Shown here: positions 10,699-21,551 of the stretch, in pieces
Layout of the letters: each line of letters begins with the position of its first letter
Position numbering within the stretch: the first letter of the stretch is position 1
NCBI RefSeq assembly: GCF_023898315.1
Contig: NC_064623.1
Coordinates: forward strand, 18,179,140 to 18,243,139
DNA length: 64,000 nucleotides
Source of the DNA: Schistocerca nitens
Taxonomy: Eukaryota > Arthropoda > Insecta > Orthoptera > Acrididae
Direction of reading: 5' to 3'
The notes under the pieces: generated by a model
The model's input: only the letters and a program-made list of their open reading frames with translations
Told to the model about the DNA's origin: nothing
Databases searched by the model: none
Made by a program: the position numbers and the translations under genes

Positions 10699-11898
10699 TC
10701 AGTCCTGAGACTGGTTTGATGCAGTTATCCATGCTACTCTATCCTCTGCAAGCTTCTTCATCTGCCAGTACCTACTGCATCCTACATCCTTCTGAATCTG
10801 CTTAGTGTATTCATCTCTTGGTCTCCCTCTACGATTTTTACCCTCCACGCTGCCCTCCACTACTAAATTGGTGATCCCTTGATGCCTCAGAACATGTCCC
10901 ACCAACCGATCCCTTCTTCTAGTCAAGTTGTGGCACAAACTCCTGTTATCCCCAGTTCTATTCAATACCTCCTCATTAGTTATGTGATCTACCCATCTAA
11001 TCTTCATCATTCTTCTGTGGCACCACATTTCGAAAGCTTCTATTCTCTTCTTGTCTAAACTATTTATTGTCCATGTTTCACTTCCACACAAAGCTACACT
11101 CAATACAAATACTTTCAGAAATGACTTCCTGACACTTAAATCTATATTCGATGTTAACAAATTTCTCTTCTTCAGAAACGCTTTCCTTGCCATTGCCAGT
11201 CTACATTTTATATCCTCTCTGCTTCCACCATCATCCATTATTTTGCTCCCCAAATAGCAAAACTTCTTTACTACTTTAAGTGTCTCATTTCCTAAACTAA
11301 TTCCCTCAGCATCACCCGACTTAATTCGACTATATTCCATTATCCTCGTTTTGCTTTTGTTGATGTTCATCTTATATCCTCCTTTCAAGACACTGCCCAA
11401 TCCGTTCAACTGCTCTTCCAAGTCCTTTGCTGTCTCTGACAGAATTACAATGTCATCGGCGAACCTCAAAGTTTTTATTTCTTCTCCATGGATTTTAATA
11501 CCTACTCCGAACTTTTCTTTTGTTTCCTTTACTTGCTCAATACACAGACTGAATAACATCGGGGAGAGGCTACAACCCTGTCTCACTCCCTTTCCAACCA
11601 CTGCTTCCCTTTCATGCCCCTCTACTCTTATAACTGCCCTCTGGTTTCTGTACAAATTGTGAATAGCATTTCGCTCCCTGTATTTTACCCCTGCCACCTT
11701 CAGAATTTGAAAGAGAGTATTCCAGTCAACATTGTCAAAATCTTTCTCTAAGTCTACAAATGCTAGAAACTTAGGCTTGCCTTTCCTTAATCTTTCTTCG
11801 AAGGTAAGTCGTAGGGTCAGTATTGCCTCACGTGTTCCAGTATTTCTACGGAACCCAAACTGATCTTCCCAGAGGTCGGCTTCTACCAGTTTTCCCAT
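10699..11898 (-). pseudogene. LINE B reverse transcriptase (399 codons open)
   Basis: The longest LINE frame in the window. Motifs in order: EDQFGFRRNTGTREAILTLR, FLAFVDLEKDFDNVDW (catalytic Asp), GVRQGCSLSPMLF, LRFADDIVILSE (palm FADD at about 11451-11465) and EGKNRRGRPRDEYTKQIQKD near the end. Such sequences are often annotated in insects as craniofacial development protein 2-like, but they are retrotransposon ORFs. The start at 11898 is arbitrary: the preceding RT segment (YEIGEIPSDFKKNIIIPIPK) lies in another frame at 11883-12060, and the endonuclease is separated. The palm is intact but the whole polyprotein is broken. Confidence 0.8.
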
Positions 11899-12052
11899 TT
11901 GTCTGTAAAGAATTCGCGTAGTAGTTTGCAGCTGTGAATTATTAAACTGATTGTTCGGTAATTTTCACATCTGTCAACAACTGCTTTCTTTGGGATTGGA
12001 ATTATTATATTCTTCTTGAAGTCTGAGGGAATTTCGCCTATCTCATACATAC

Positions 12053-12146
12053 AATGCCAGTGTGGTGTAGTGATCAACACATCTGCCTAGTATGCAGAAG
12101 ACCTGGGTTCCATCCCCAGCCTCAGCACAAGTTTTCCTATCCCCAT
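12053..12146 (+). repeat. tRNA-Thr-like segment joined to LINE B 5' end
   Basis: GTGGTGTAGTGATCAACACA (A-box region), a stem TCTGC/GCAGA around loop CTAGTAT with anticodon AGT in tRNA position, and B box GGTTCCATCCC make a tRNA-Thr(AGU)-like unit. It is followed directly by LINE B 5' UTR sequence at ~12147. The acceptor stem is not convincing, so it is a SINE head or captured promoter rather than a tRNA gene. Confidence 0.5.
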
Positions 12147-13136
12147 GAACCATGGACCTTGCCGTTGGTGGGGAGGCTTGCGTGCCTCAGCGATACAGAT
12201 GGCCGTACCGTAGGTGCAACCACAACGGAGGAGTATCTGTTGAGAGGCCAGACAAACGTGTGGTTTCTGAAGAGGGGAAGCAGCCTTTTCAGTAGTTGCA
12301 GGGGCAACAGTCTGGATGATTGACTGATCTAGCCGTCTAACACTAACCAAAACGGCCTTGCTGTGCTGGTACTGCGAACGGCTGAAGCAAGGGGAAACTA
12401 CAGCCGTAATTATTCCCGAGGGTATGCAGCTTTACTGTATGGTTAAATGATGATGGCGTCCTCTTGGGTAAAATATTCCGGACGTAAAATAGTCCCCCCT
12501 TCGGATCTCCGGGCGGGGACTACTCAAGAGGACGTCGTTATCAGGAGAAAGAAAAATGGCGTTCTACGGGTCGGAACGTGGAATGTCAGATCCCTTAATC
12601 GGGCAGGTAGGTAAGAAAATTTAAAAAGGGAAATGGATAGGTTAAAGTTAGATGTAGTGGGAATTAGTGAAGTTCGGTGGCAGGAGGAACAAGACCTTTG
12701 GTCAGGTGAATACAGGGTTATAAATACAAAATCAAATAGGGGTAATGTAGCAGTAGGTTTAATAATGAATAAAAAATAGGAGTGCGGGTAAGCTACTACA
12801 AACAGCATTGTGAACGCATTACTGTGGCCAAGATAGACATGAAGCCCATGCCTACTACAGTAGTACAAGTTTATATGCCAACTAGCTCTGCAGATGATGA
12901 AGAAATTGATGAAATGTATGATGAGATAAAAGAAATTATTGAGGTAGTGAAGGGAGACGAAAATTTAATAGTCATGGGTGACTGGAATTCGAGAGTAGGA
13001 AAAGGGAGAGAAGGAAACATAGTGGGTGAATATGGATTGGGGGAGAGAAATGAAAGAGGAAGCAGTCTGGTAGAATTTTGCACAGAGCATAACTTAATCA
13101 TAGCTAACACTGGAGATACTAGAAGGTATCAGACTC
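12147..13136 (+). pseudogene. Inverted LINE B 5' half (5' UTR + endonuclease)
   Basis: A plus-strand copy of the LINE B 5' UTR and endonuclease. MRVSYYKQHCERITVAKID begins at 12782, and ENLIVMGDWNS at about 12960 carries the conserved Asp/Asn of the APE-type endonuclease. It skips about 20 codons after IIANT, then ends abruptly at 13136. 12206-13112 is almost the reverse complement of 14035-14947. A stop (ATAG at ~12776) precedes the open frame, as in the minus copy's relatives. Confidence 0.75.
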
Positions 13137-14705
13137 TGACTCTCCCAAGGCCATCAGTAGTTCTAATGGAATGTTGTCTACTCCAGGGGCCTTGTTTCGA
13201 CTCAGGTCTTTCAGTGCTCTGTCAAACTCTTCACGCAGTATCATATTTCCCATTTCATCTTCATCTACATCCTCTTCCATTTCCATCATATTGTCCTCAT
13301 GAACATCGCCCCTGTATAGACCCTGTATATACTCCTTCCACCTTTCTGCTTTCCCTTCTTTGCTTAGAACTGGGTTTCCATCTGAGCTCTCGATATTCAT
13401 ACAAGTGGCTCTCTTTTCTCCGAAGGTCTCTTTAATTTTCTTTTAGGCAGTATCTATCTTACCCCTCGTGAGATAAGCCTCTAGATCCTTTGTCCTCTAA
13501 GCCATCCATGCTTAGCCATTTTGCACTTTCTGTCAATCTCATTTTGGAGACGTTTGTATTCCTTTTTGCCTGCTTCACTTACTGCATTTTTGTATTTTCT
13601 ACTTTCATCAGTTAAATTCATTATCTCTTCTGTTACCCAAGGATTTCTACTAGCCCTCGTCTTTTTACCTCCTTGATCCTCTGCTGCCTTCACTATTTCA
13701 TTCCTCAAAGCTACACATTCTTGTTGTACTGTATTTCTTTCCCCCATTCTTGTCAATTGCTCCCTTGTGCTCTTCCTGAAACTCCGTACAACCTCTGGTT
13801 CTTTCAGTTTATCCAGGTCCCATCTCCTTAACTTCCCTCATTTTTGCAGTTTCTTCAGTTTTAGTCTACGGGTCATAACCAATAGATTGTAGTCAGAGTT
13901 CACATCTGCCCCTGGAAATGTCTTACAGTTTAAAACCTGGTTCCTAAATCTCTGTCTTACCATTATATAATCTATCTGAAACCTGTCAGTATCTCCAGGG
14001 TCCTCCATGTACACAACCTTCTTTCATGATTCTTGAAACAAGTGTTAGATATGATTAAGTTATGTTCTGTGCAAAATTCTACCAGACGACTTCCTCTTCC
14101 ATGTCTCTCCCCCAATCCATATTCACCTACTACCTTTCCTTCTCTCCATTTTCCTACTGTCGAATTCCAGTCACCCATGACTATTAAATTTTCGTCTCCC
14201 TTCACTACCTCAATAATTTCTTTTATCTCATCATACATTTCATCAATTTCTTCATCATCTGCAGAGCTAGTTGGCATATAAACTTGTACTACTGTAGTAG
14301 GCATGGGCTTCGTGTCTATCTTGGCCACAGTAATGCGTTCACAATGCTGTTTGTAGTAGCTTACCCGCACTCCTATTTTTTATTCATTATTAAACCTACT
14401 GCTACATTACCCCTATTTGATTTTGTATTTATAACCCTGTATTCACCTGACCAAAGGTCTTGTTCCTCCTGCCACCGAACTTCACTAATTCCCACTATAT
14501 CTAACTTTAACCTATCCATTTCCCTTTTCAAATTTTCTAACCTACCTGCCCGATTAAGGGATCTGACATTCCACGCTCCGACCCGTAGAACGCCAGTTTT
14601 CTTTCTCCTGATAACGACGTCCTCTTGAGTAGTCCCCGCCCGGAGATCCGAAGGGGGGACTATTTTACGTCCGGAATATTTTACCCAAGAGGCCGCCATC
14701 ATCAT
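13137..14705 (-). pseudogene. LINE B endonuclease and pre-RT region
   Basis: Minus-strand part of the interrupted LINE B. 14705-14373 encodes VGAWNVRSLNRAGRLENL and DIVGISEVRWQEEQ, the N-terminal endonuclease motifs including the metal-binding Glu. 14370-13972 holds VMGDWNSTVG and the HNLIISNT region. 13756-13481 is a charged linker, and 13400-13137 reaches NKAPGVDNIPLELL, the segment just before the RT fingers. The pieces lie in different frames, so no endonuclease-RT polyprotein could be made. Confidence 0.75.
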
Positions 14706-14950
14706 TTAATCATACAGTAAAGCTGCATGCCCTCGGGAAAAATTACGGCCGTAGTTTCCCCTTGCTTTCAGCCGTTCGCAGTACCAGCACAGCAAGGCCG
14801 TTTTGGTTATTGTTACAAGGCCAGATCAGTCAATCATCCAGACTGTTGCCCTTGCAACTACTGAAAACGCTGCTGCCCCTCTTCAGGAACCACACGTTTG
14901 TCTGGTCTCTCAACAGATACCCCTCCGTTGTGGTTGCCCCTAAGGTATGG

Positions 14951-15155
14951 CTGTCCGCAGCTCGTGGTCATGCGGTAGCGTTCTCGCTTCCCACGCCCGG
15001 GTTCCCGGGTTCGATTCCCGGTGGGTAAGGGATTTTCTCTGCCTCGTGATTACTGGGTGTTATGTGATGTCCTTAGGTTAGTTAGGTTTAAGTAGTTCTA
15101 AGTTCTAGGGGACTGATGACCATAGATGTTAAGTCCCATAGTGCTCAGAGCCATT
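14951..15155 (+). repeat. SINE, tRNA-Gly-like head
   Basis: CCGCAGCTCGTGGTCATGCG opens the tRNA-Gly(UCC)-like head, B box GGTTCGATTCC follows, then the common SINE body to CAGAGCCATTTTTT. It abuts the 5' end of LINE B. I see no long TSD, only GTATG on either side. Confidence 0.85.
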
Positions 15156-15173
15156 TTTTGTATGCGATATTCC

Positions 15174-16600
15174 TTCGAATAAATATTGAGTTGATTTCAT
15201 CTCCACTGTTTTATTGAAAGATATGCAATAACTTTCTGTATTCTTAACTGATACTAATCAATAAATTGAATATGCAGAGGTGGATGTAATTTATCACTTT
15301 CCTTCCCGAGTATGAGTTCTGTTATTTCGTATTTGATAATGAGGGCAAATATTATCGATGAAAGGATACATCACATTGCCGATAAGAAAAGAAAGCGTGT
15401 AATGATAAAACTGAAAAGACGGTATTGGTTCTCCTAATAATTTCTTATGGCAATAATATGATTTTTACTCGTAGAAGCTTACTTCTATTCTCATACAAGC
15501 TTAAGCTCGAGATCAGGCAGTCGTCGTTGGAAAGCAACGATCTTGATGACGCGAAACCGTGTTATTCTTAATCACTAATGCCAAAAGTCAGTTTTACACC
15601 ATACTAATAATCGCAATAGAGCTTCGTTAAAAACATAGGCCTCGCGTCACCGAACTGAGTAGTTCCAACTAATGTACAGGCCAAGAATTATAGGAAACCA
15701 CCTTCACCAGTGTAGGACCGCCGTGCTTCGTACTGTGCTACCAAAATGAAGAGGAAATAATTCAAACAGCATTATTGTTTAACACAAAAGACAAGTTACA
15801 GGAATGATAAAACATCATATCACTGATTCTCGAAGAGGAAAAATGAAGGAATATCAGTTCCATTAGTTGAAAAAGAAAGTATCGAAAATGACTTTCACAG
15901 ATACTTGAGAAACAAAGCTGAAGTATATTTTCTGAGACGCAATCTTATCTGTAACATCAAACAGAGAGGCTGATTGAAGTAAAATGTTTTGGCGCCAGCC
16001 GACTCGCTATTCTTGTGTGTCAAGCCCTAGAATTAAAGTAAATGTTCAAACGTTCTTTGCAGTTACATGCATGAATAATGCGGACTGAACAGATGTATCT
16101 CGGACTCTTGCACATTGTGGAGACCTGTTCGCACTTTTTCAGATGGTCTGTTGCAGGTTGTGAGGCAGGGTAGAAACATACAACAACCACAGCTGCTGTT
16201 CAGCTTGGGTGGGGAATAAATTTTAAACGGGGACAGACGCCAGTGCTAGGGTTCTCAGATGTCGAAGCTCTTCTTGCTGGGTGTAAGGAAAACTTGGAAG
16301 ACCAGTTGCAGTAAATGGACCTTATACTGACCACAGAACCCGGCTGAAGTGTAAGCAATGGCGAAGTTGACGAAGTTTAGTGGAAAAGAGAGTAAGCCCA
16401 AGCTTAACATTACAGTCAGTAATGACACAGTAATGAGAAAAAGAGAAATTTCTCATCTCGGGAACCTGAACAGGATGGCCGAGAGAAGGAATTTATGAGG
16501 AGTAGATCGACACGGGCTAACGGAATGTCCTTCATTCAAATTGTTCCACTGGGATAATCAGATATTGGTGAGAGACTGAGGCAGGAGTTCGTCAAAGTGT
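15174..16600. other. No recognised feature
   Basis: AT-rich sequence without a long open frame or a repeat I recognise on either strand. Confidence 0.4.
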
Positions 16601-16682
16601 ACGTATGTTTGGAGCACAGCATTGTATGCAAATGGACCAGACAATGTTAAAATTAAGTAGACAGATGAAATACAAAGTGAAG

Positions 16683-16788
16683 ATAAACGTAAACATGGTT
16701 CATAGCAGGCTGAAATGCAATTTTTATTTAATCGTACGATTAAATATAAATGGCATTATATCCTACTACGAACCATGTTTACGTTTAT
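16683..16788. repeat. 106 bp spacerless palindrome
   Basis: Two 53-base arms starting ATAAACGTAAACATGGTTC meet at CGTACG (16733-16738), with about seven mismatches between arms. A transcript or single strand would fold back completely. It may be a tiny MITE-like element or a recombination product. No TSD is obvious. Confidence 0.8.
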
Positions 16789-16847
16789 TAAACATCTGTA
16801 GGCTGTCAGTCCCCACAAATGCAAAATTTTAACAAATTGAGAAGTTA

Positions 16848-17045
16848 CGTAAAAAATATGTGTGGAAATCAGTATACGGAATACACGAGAACAAGGGACA
16901 GGTAGGGAAACATTTGATACGACATCAAGAAGTAATTAAGCTGTCGCTGGAAAGGCCAGTAGAGGATGATGATGATGGTAGATGTTGGGCGCACGACATC
17001 AGCGGTCTTACAAAGATTTTAGATGAGTGTGTGATTAAAATAAAT
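16848..17045 (+). pseudogene. Possible LINE polymerase C-terminal fragment
   Basis: GQVGKHLIRHQEVIKLSLER and the following acidic stretch resemble the GHxLRHxxxxxxxLEGxVEG block near LINE polymerase C-termini. Similarity is weak and the element limits are unknown. Confidence 0.35.
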
Positions 17046-17189
17046 ACATAAAATTATCACAGGTACGAAATAAAACCAGTTCCTCAAAAATCAAGATCAC
17101 ATTTAAGCTCCCATTTACAAACACACGCACTAAACTGCATGTAATAGGTTTTTCTTTTCTTTCTTTTTTTTAAAAAAAAGAAGCTTCAT

Positions 17190-17515
17190 TCTTCTGAATT
17201 GTTCGATGTGGCCCACCCTTATCTCTCTAATGTGCCCCTCTGTTCATCTCAAAGCAGCTCTTGCGCTCAACGTCCTCAGTTATTTGCTGGGTGTATTTGA
17301 TTCTCTGGCTTTCTCCACAGTTTCTACCCTCTACAGCTGCCTCTGGCATCACGAAAGTTATTCCCTGATCTCTTAACACATGTCTTATTATCCCGTCCCT
17401 TGTTCTTGTCAGTGTTTTCGATGTATTCCTCTCGTCCCCGATTCTGTAGAGAACCTCCTTATTCCTTATCTTATCGGTCCATGTAATTTTCGACAGCTTC
17501 CTTTAGCATAAACAG
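17190..17515 (-). pseudogene. LINE polymerase C-terminal fragment
   Basis: The minus strand reads KITWTDKIRNKEVLYRIGDE, RTRDGIIRHVLRDQGITFVM and AAVEGRNCGESQRIKYTQQI, the same block order as the LINE B C-terminus but clearly another family. No palm motif is present, and a purine/pyrimidine run (17150-17180) lies beyond it. Confidence 0.65.
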
Positions 17516-17714
17516 TTCAAAGCAAGACGTAACAACGAAAGATGTGAAATAGTAAGTGAGAAAGTATGCGTGGCTGATTACTGGACTAATAAAAGATGAG
17601 GCAGCCTCTCTGTAACACGCTAAAACCCCGACCTAAGAATTGAGACTACAGTCTGGACTGTTGAAAGTTTAGAAAACGCGGACCACACTCGCTTCCTCAA
17701 CCACTAAACTTACT

Positions 17715-17819
17715 GAAACTTCCTGGCAGATTAAAACTGTGTGCCGGACCGAGACTCGAACTCGGGATTCCCGAGTTCGAGTCTTGGTCCGGCACACAAT
17801 TTTAATGCCAGGAAGTTTC
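17715..17819. repeat. 105 bp near-perfect palindrome
   Basis: The left arm GAAACTTCCTGGCAGATTAA (17715 onward, 53 nt) is mirrored by 17768-17819 with a 2-base indel and two or three mismatches, and essentially no spacer (CGGGATTCCCG at the centre). The arms contain CGAACTCGGGA, a tRNA B-box-like element, so each arm may be the end of a longer tRNA-related repeat whose middle was lost. Confidence 0.85.
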
Positions 17820-17975
17820 AGACCAGCGCGCACTCCGCTGCGAAGTGAAAATCTCATTCTGGCACTAAATCTACTGTCACCCTCTCGTCAGATCGTAAAA
17901 CGCACTCCATTAATACATCACTTACTGAAATGTGCACGTCACAGGCTTCAAAAACGGGTAGGTCTTCCAGCCTGA

Positions 17976-18325
17976 GCTAAGGGCCACTCTTAAGGCAACT
18001 GTGTCCTCTACGGTGACGAGGGTCTAAGCCCTGTGTCCCCCCTGTACGACCGAATGGGGGATCTCCACGGACGTAGAATTGCTGCCTCAGCCTGATCAAT
18101 GCATGTCGTGCCTCTCCTCCAGCCATTCTTCCTCCCACTGACGCACGTGGCCTTCTCACTCAACAACGAATTCACAGCCTGTATGGGATTGGCGCATTGT
18201 TCAACTCTGTCGGCCCTACAGGGATCCTTCCTGCTATGTCGGCTTGCTCGTCTCCCTTTGTTCCCAAGTACTCAGGTACCTACTACAGTATGTCAGCACT
18301 ATTCCACAACAGCCGCTGGAAGCAG
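17976..18325. other. No recognised feature
   Basis: Moderately GC-rich unique-looking sequence. Short frames on both strands show no family resemblance. Confidence 0.35.
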
Positions 18326-18329
18326 TCAC

Positions 18330-18935
18330 AAGCATAAAATATCCGGGACGTGAATACAGGGCGATTAAAAGTGGAACGATGACGTAAAATTAATCGCAAG
18401 TATGGCGGGTGGAAGACTGAGTCATTCAATGAGTACCCAAGAAATGTAGTCCACGCACAAAGGAAATAGCTTACAAACCCTCGTTTGATCAATACCTGAA
18501 TCCTGCTCGTAAAACTAGGATCCCTACGAGATAAGACTGATAGAGGAAATAGAGAAGATCCAGAGAAGAGTAGCGCGTTTCGTCACAGGTTGGTTTAGTA
18601 AGCGCAGAAACATCACGCAGATTGTCAGCCAACTACGGTAGTAGACACTGCAAGAGAGGCATTCTGCATCACGATGTGGTTTAGTGTTGAACTTCCGAGA
18701 GCTTGCGTTCCTAGAAGTGTCAGCAAGTATGGTGGTTCGTCCTACGCACATCTTGCGAAAAACAACGTTAAGATAAAATTAGAAATATTTGATCTCACAT
18801 GGAGGCCTACCATCAATGATGCTTCTCCCAAACCATTCGCGACTGAAACAGGAAATGGGGACAGTGATAGTAGTACACAAGGTACCCTCAGCCACACACC
18901 TTAAGGTGGCTTATGGAGTACAGATGTAGGTGTAA
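18330..18935 (+). pseudogene. CR1/Jockey-like LINE 3' end
   Basis: The plus strand has EEIEKIQRRVARFVTGWFSK at about 18543-18602, the usual block after the RT, then RLKQEMG in the final coding stretch, with frame breaks. The 3' UTR ends in GGAGTACAGATGTAGGTGTA, a decayed (GATGTA)n tail. It relates to LINE A copies on the other strand elsewhere. The 5' end is lost. Confidence 0.7.
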
Positions 18936-19615
18936 ACCAACAGAATGGTAAAACGGTCAGTACGAGATAGGTATTGATGAAGAACAAGAACGAACGAATC
19001 GAGAGACCCGTGACTTAGAGAACAAAAGTGAAACATTCTAAGATGACGGTCCTATAGATTAACATAGCAAACTGCTTACTCATTTGCCCCTGAGTCATCA
19101 GTGTAAATCACCTAATACCTTCATATTCTTTTTTCTAAGAGGCAACACCGTGTTTCGTGATTAGCATTATATTCTTATGCCTCCTTGCTACAGGAGAAAA
19201 AAAGATGAAATCATTCTATTCTTAAAATTACTGGAAGTTAATGTAATTTACACATGGAATTAACTTTAAAGCTTCAGGGCAACTGCAGCAGTAAGTGGGC
19301 TACACCTCTCAGTATGAGAAACCGATTTGCGTCCACACCTCCACACATCGACGCCTGACTTGCTGTCCAGGCAAAATAAACATTAATGACTTCCTCTTGC
19401 CACACATACTTAGAAGTAGTAACAAACCTAAAAACTTACGACTTCTAATAGGTATAATTATTAGTCTGCAGATAATGTAAACATTACATCAATGTCGTTT
19501 AGTACACCGACTTCAGTCACCAGTAGAGGTATCTGCGCTTACACCCGTTACACTGCGTATATTATTATTTGTGTATTTCTGATGTCATTTTTGAGCATGG
19601 AAGCTAGTAGTGAGA

Positions 19616-19775
19616 TTATACAGCGTGTACCAGGAGGAATGGCCAGTATTCAGGGATATAACAGGGACGATCACTCGAAGCAGCGAACTTCGTTAAACAT
19701 GGGTTCTAAAACACTCATCTTAAGAGGTATAGGCACTTTTTCATCTTCATTGCCGTGAAACAGATCTCTTGTACT
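19616..19775 (+). repeat. Dispersed repeat, MITE-like end, copy 1
   Basis: Starts TATACAGCGTGTACCAGGAG, resembling (from memory) the terminal repeat of a common orthopteran MITE, and continues to CCGTGAAACAGATCTCTTGT. A related segment occurs in the same orientation at about 20040-20145. No coding capacity. Confidence 0.45.
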
Positions 19776-19780
19776 GCAGT

Positions 19781-19982
19781 CTCGCCGGCCGCTGTGGTCG
19801 AGCGGCTCTAGGCGCTTCAGTCCGGAACCGCGCTGCTGCTGCGGTCGCAGGTTCGAATCCTGCCTCGGGCATGGATGTGTGTGATGTCCTTAGGTTAGTT
19901 AGGTTTAAGTAGTTGTAAGTGTAGGGGACTGACGACCTCAGAAGTTAAGTCCCATAGTGCTTAGAACCATTTGAACCATTTT
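19781..19982 (+). repeat. SINE, class II head
   Basis: GCCGGCCGCTGTGGTCGAGC opens a class II tRNA-like head, B box GGTTCGAATCC follows, then the common body. A 9 bp TSD TACTGCAGT lies at 19772-19780 and 19983-19991. The insertion is at the edge of the MITE-like repeat. Confidence 0.9.
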
Positions 19983-20039
19983 TACTGCAGTGTCTTTGAT
20001 TTCTATAGTTTTGGAGGAGGGAGTATGTGCCAAAACAAT

Positions 20040-20145
20040 AAAAAATTTCCAGTTGATACGGGCTCTGTAATGCATACCTTACGAGCTGTGAGCACCTGTT
20101 CATCGTTGTTACCGTGAAAAACAGCTTCCCTTCTGAGCTTGTACT
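20040..20145 (+). repeat. Dispersed repeat, copy 2
   Basis: GGGCTCTGTAATGCATACCT through GTTACCGTGAAAAACAGCTT parallels 19690-19770 with many differences. It is probably a second, older copy or a tandem part of the same element. Confidence 0.4.
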
Positions 20146-20510
20146 ACACTATAGTTTCTCGTTTTGGCCCATGCTACCTACTCCATAAATATGGGAAGTC
20201 AAGAGCTTGCAGTAGAACAGGTTTGTTTCACGGCATCGGTGTTGAAGAGGTGTTCATGGCTCTTATCGTGCGCTCTTCAGACATCATATTTATTGGACCT
20301 TTTGGCTTCGATGGTCCTTCTTGCAATATCTCTGAATACCTACCTTTTGTCCTTGGTCATCCTGCATATCGTGATGATCCAAAATATTACGACCACTGAG
20401 CGCCAAGACATCGTATTCTCATAGCGTGTAGGCTTTCACGGCCGGCGTCTTCAGTAATTAAAACTTCCGGGCTAAGAGGCCGTGGTCCAATAGTAGAAAT
20501 ACTTCTCCCT

Positions 20511-20548
20511 GACGTTTCGTTGCCAGCTGCGGGCAACATCATCTGAGG
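20511..20548 (-). ncRNA. Hammerhead-like motif, PLE-1 left end
   Basis: The minus strand reads CAGAUGA, U, stem II GUUGCC/GGCAAC, GAAA, then palindromic ACGU with a GUC site. The layout is that of the short dimeric hammerheads reported from Penelope-like elements, but the second core base is A instead of U and an extra U precedes stem II, so self-cleavage is doubtful. Confidence 0.4.
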
Positions 20549-20641
20549 TGAGTCTACGACTGGCTGCTAGGCCGTGGAGGTCCTGTTTATATAGAGCGCG
20601 TAGAGGGCGCCACCACTCGTCACGTGTTGTCAACAGTAAAA

Positions 20642-21541
20642 CTATCTCTGACTGGCGTCATTACTCTCGATCGAAGGTAATCGATTGTCACATCTTTGGT
20701 ATAGAGTCGATCGCCATATCTTATCTAGCTTCAAGCCTTCTTCTTTCCTGTTAAAATTATTGTGGTGTTTAAAAATCTCTACAGCCTCTCTATACATACG
20801 TGCATAATAATGCGATGTCTTAGCTAGCACGCTCGTCTCACTAAATTTTATTTCGTGGTCACCCGTTTCAAAAACATGTTCCGCTACAGCCGATTTGTCC
20901 GTGTGTCCCAGTCGACAGTTCCTTTTATGTTCAGTTAGGCGAGTATTGATACTTCTTTTTGTGGTTCCAATGTAAGCCTTACCACAACTGCACGGAATCT
21001 TATAGACACCAGGAGTAGCTAGAGGGTGTCTTGCATCTTTCGCCGATCTTAAGCATTCACTAATCTTCTTGGTGGGTCTGAAGATTGTTTCAACTCTGAA
21101 CTTGGCCAGCACTTTCCCGACACGGTCCGTAACATTGTGGATGAATGGAAGAAAAACTTTCCCCACCGATGGTTGTTGTTGTTGCACGTTTTCTGACATT
21201 TTTCTTCTGGGATGGAGTGCTCTATCTATCTCCTTGCCAGCGTACCCATTTTTCTGGAAAGCGGTTCGCAAGTGGTTTAGTTCCTCTTGCAAATGAGCTG
21301 GCTCACAGATTTTATTAGCCCTGTCCACCAATGTCTTGATAATACCTCTCTTCTGCCTGGGATGATGGTTTGAATGCTTATGAAGATAACGATCGGTATG
21401 CGTATCTTCTCTGTAGACTTTGTGACCCAGAGTCCCATCTGCTCGTTTAATTACTGAGACGTCCAAAAAATTTATCTGTCCATTACCTTCTGTCTCCATA
21501 GTGAATTGTATTTTTGAATTAATGCTATTCAAATGCTTCAA
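20642..21541 (-). pseudogene. PLE-1 C-terminal RT remnant and GIY-YIG endonuclease
   Basis: 299 open codons without the RT palm. Residues 1-60 are the end of the RT thumb region (INFLDVSVIKRADGTLGHKV). Residues ~178-201 are the GIY-YIG nuclease start: GVYKIPCSCGKAYIGTTKRS, with the conserved Arg in SINTRLTEH. Further His/Cys positions (HKRNC, GHTDKSAVAEH) fit the Penelope-type endonuclease that nicks the target. The frame begins without the RT, so this is a 5'-truncated copy. The nuclease itself looks undamaged. Confidence 0.85.
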
Positions 21542-21551
21542 AAAACGGTTC

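Larger units (their letters stand above)
10678..14950 (-). mobile_element. LINE B, nearly full length, interrupted by its own inverted 5' half
   Basis: An endonuclease+RT non-LTR element on the minus strand. It runs from a 5' UTR (14950-14710) through the endonuclease (14705-13972) and linker (13756-13481), into the pre-RT region (13400-13137), then jumps the 12053-13136 insert and continues with RT to a 3' end rich in TTG repeats at 10681-10692. Without the insert it is about 3.2 kb. About 40 bases expected at the junction are missing and there is no TSD there, so this is a rearrangement rather than a simple insertion. CGATATTCC occurs at 10669-10677 and 15165-15173 as a possible TSD for the whole block. 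Confidence 0.75.
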
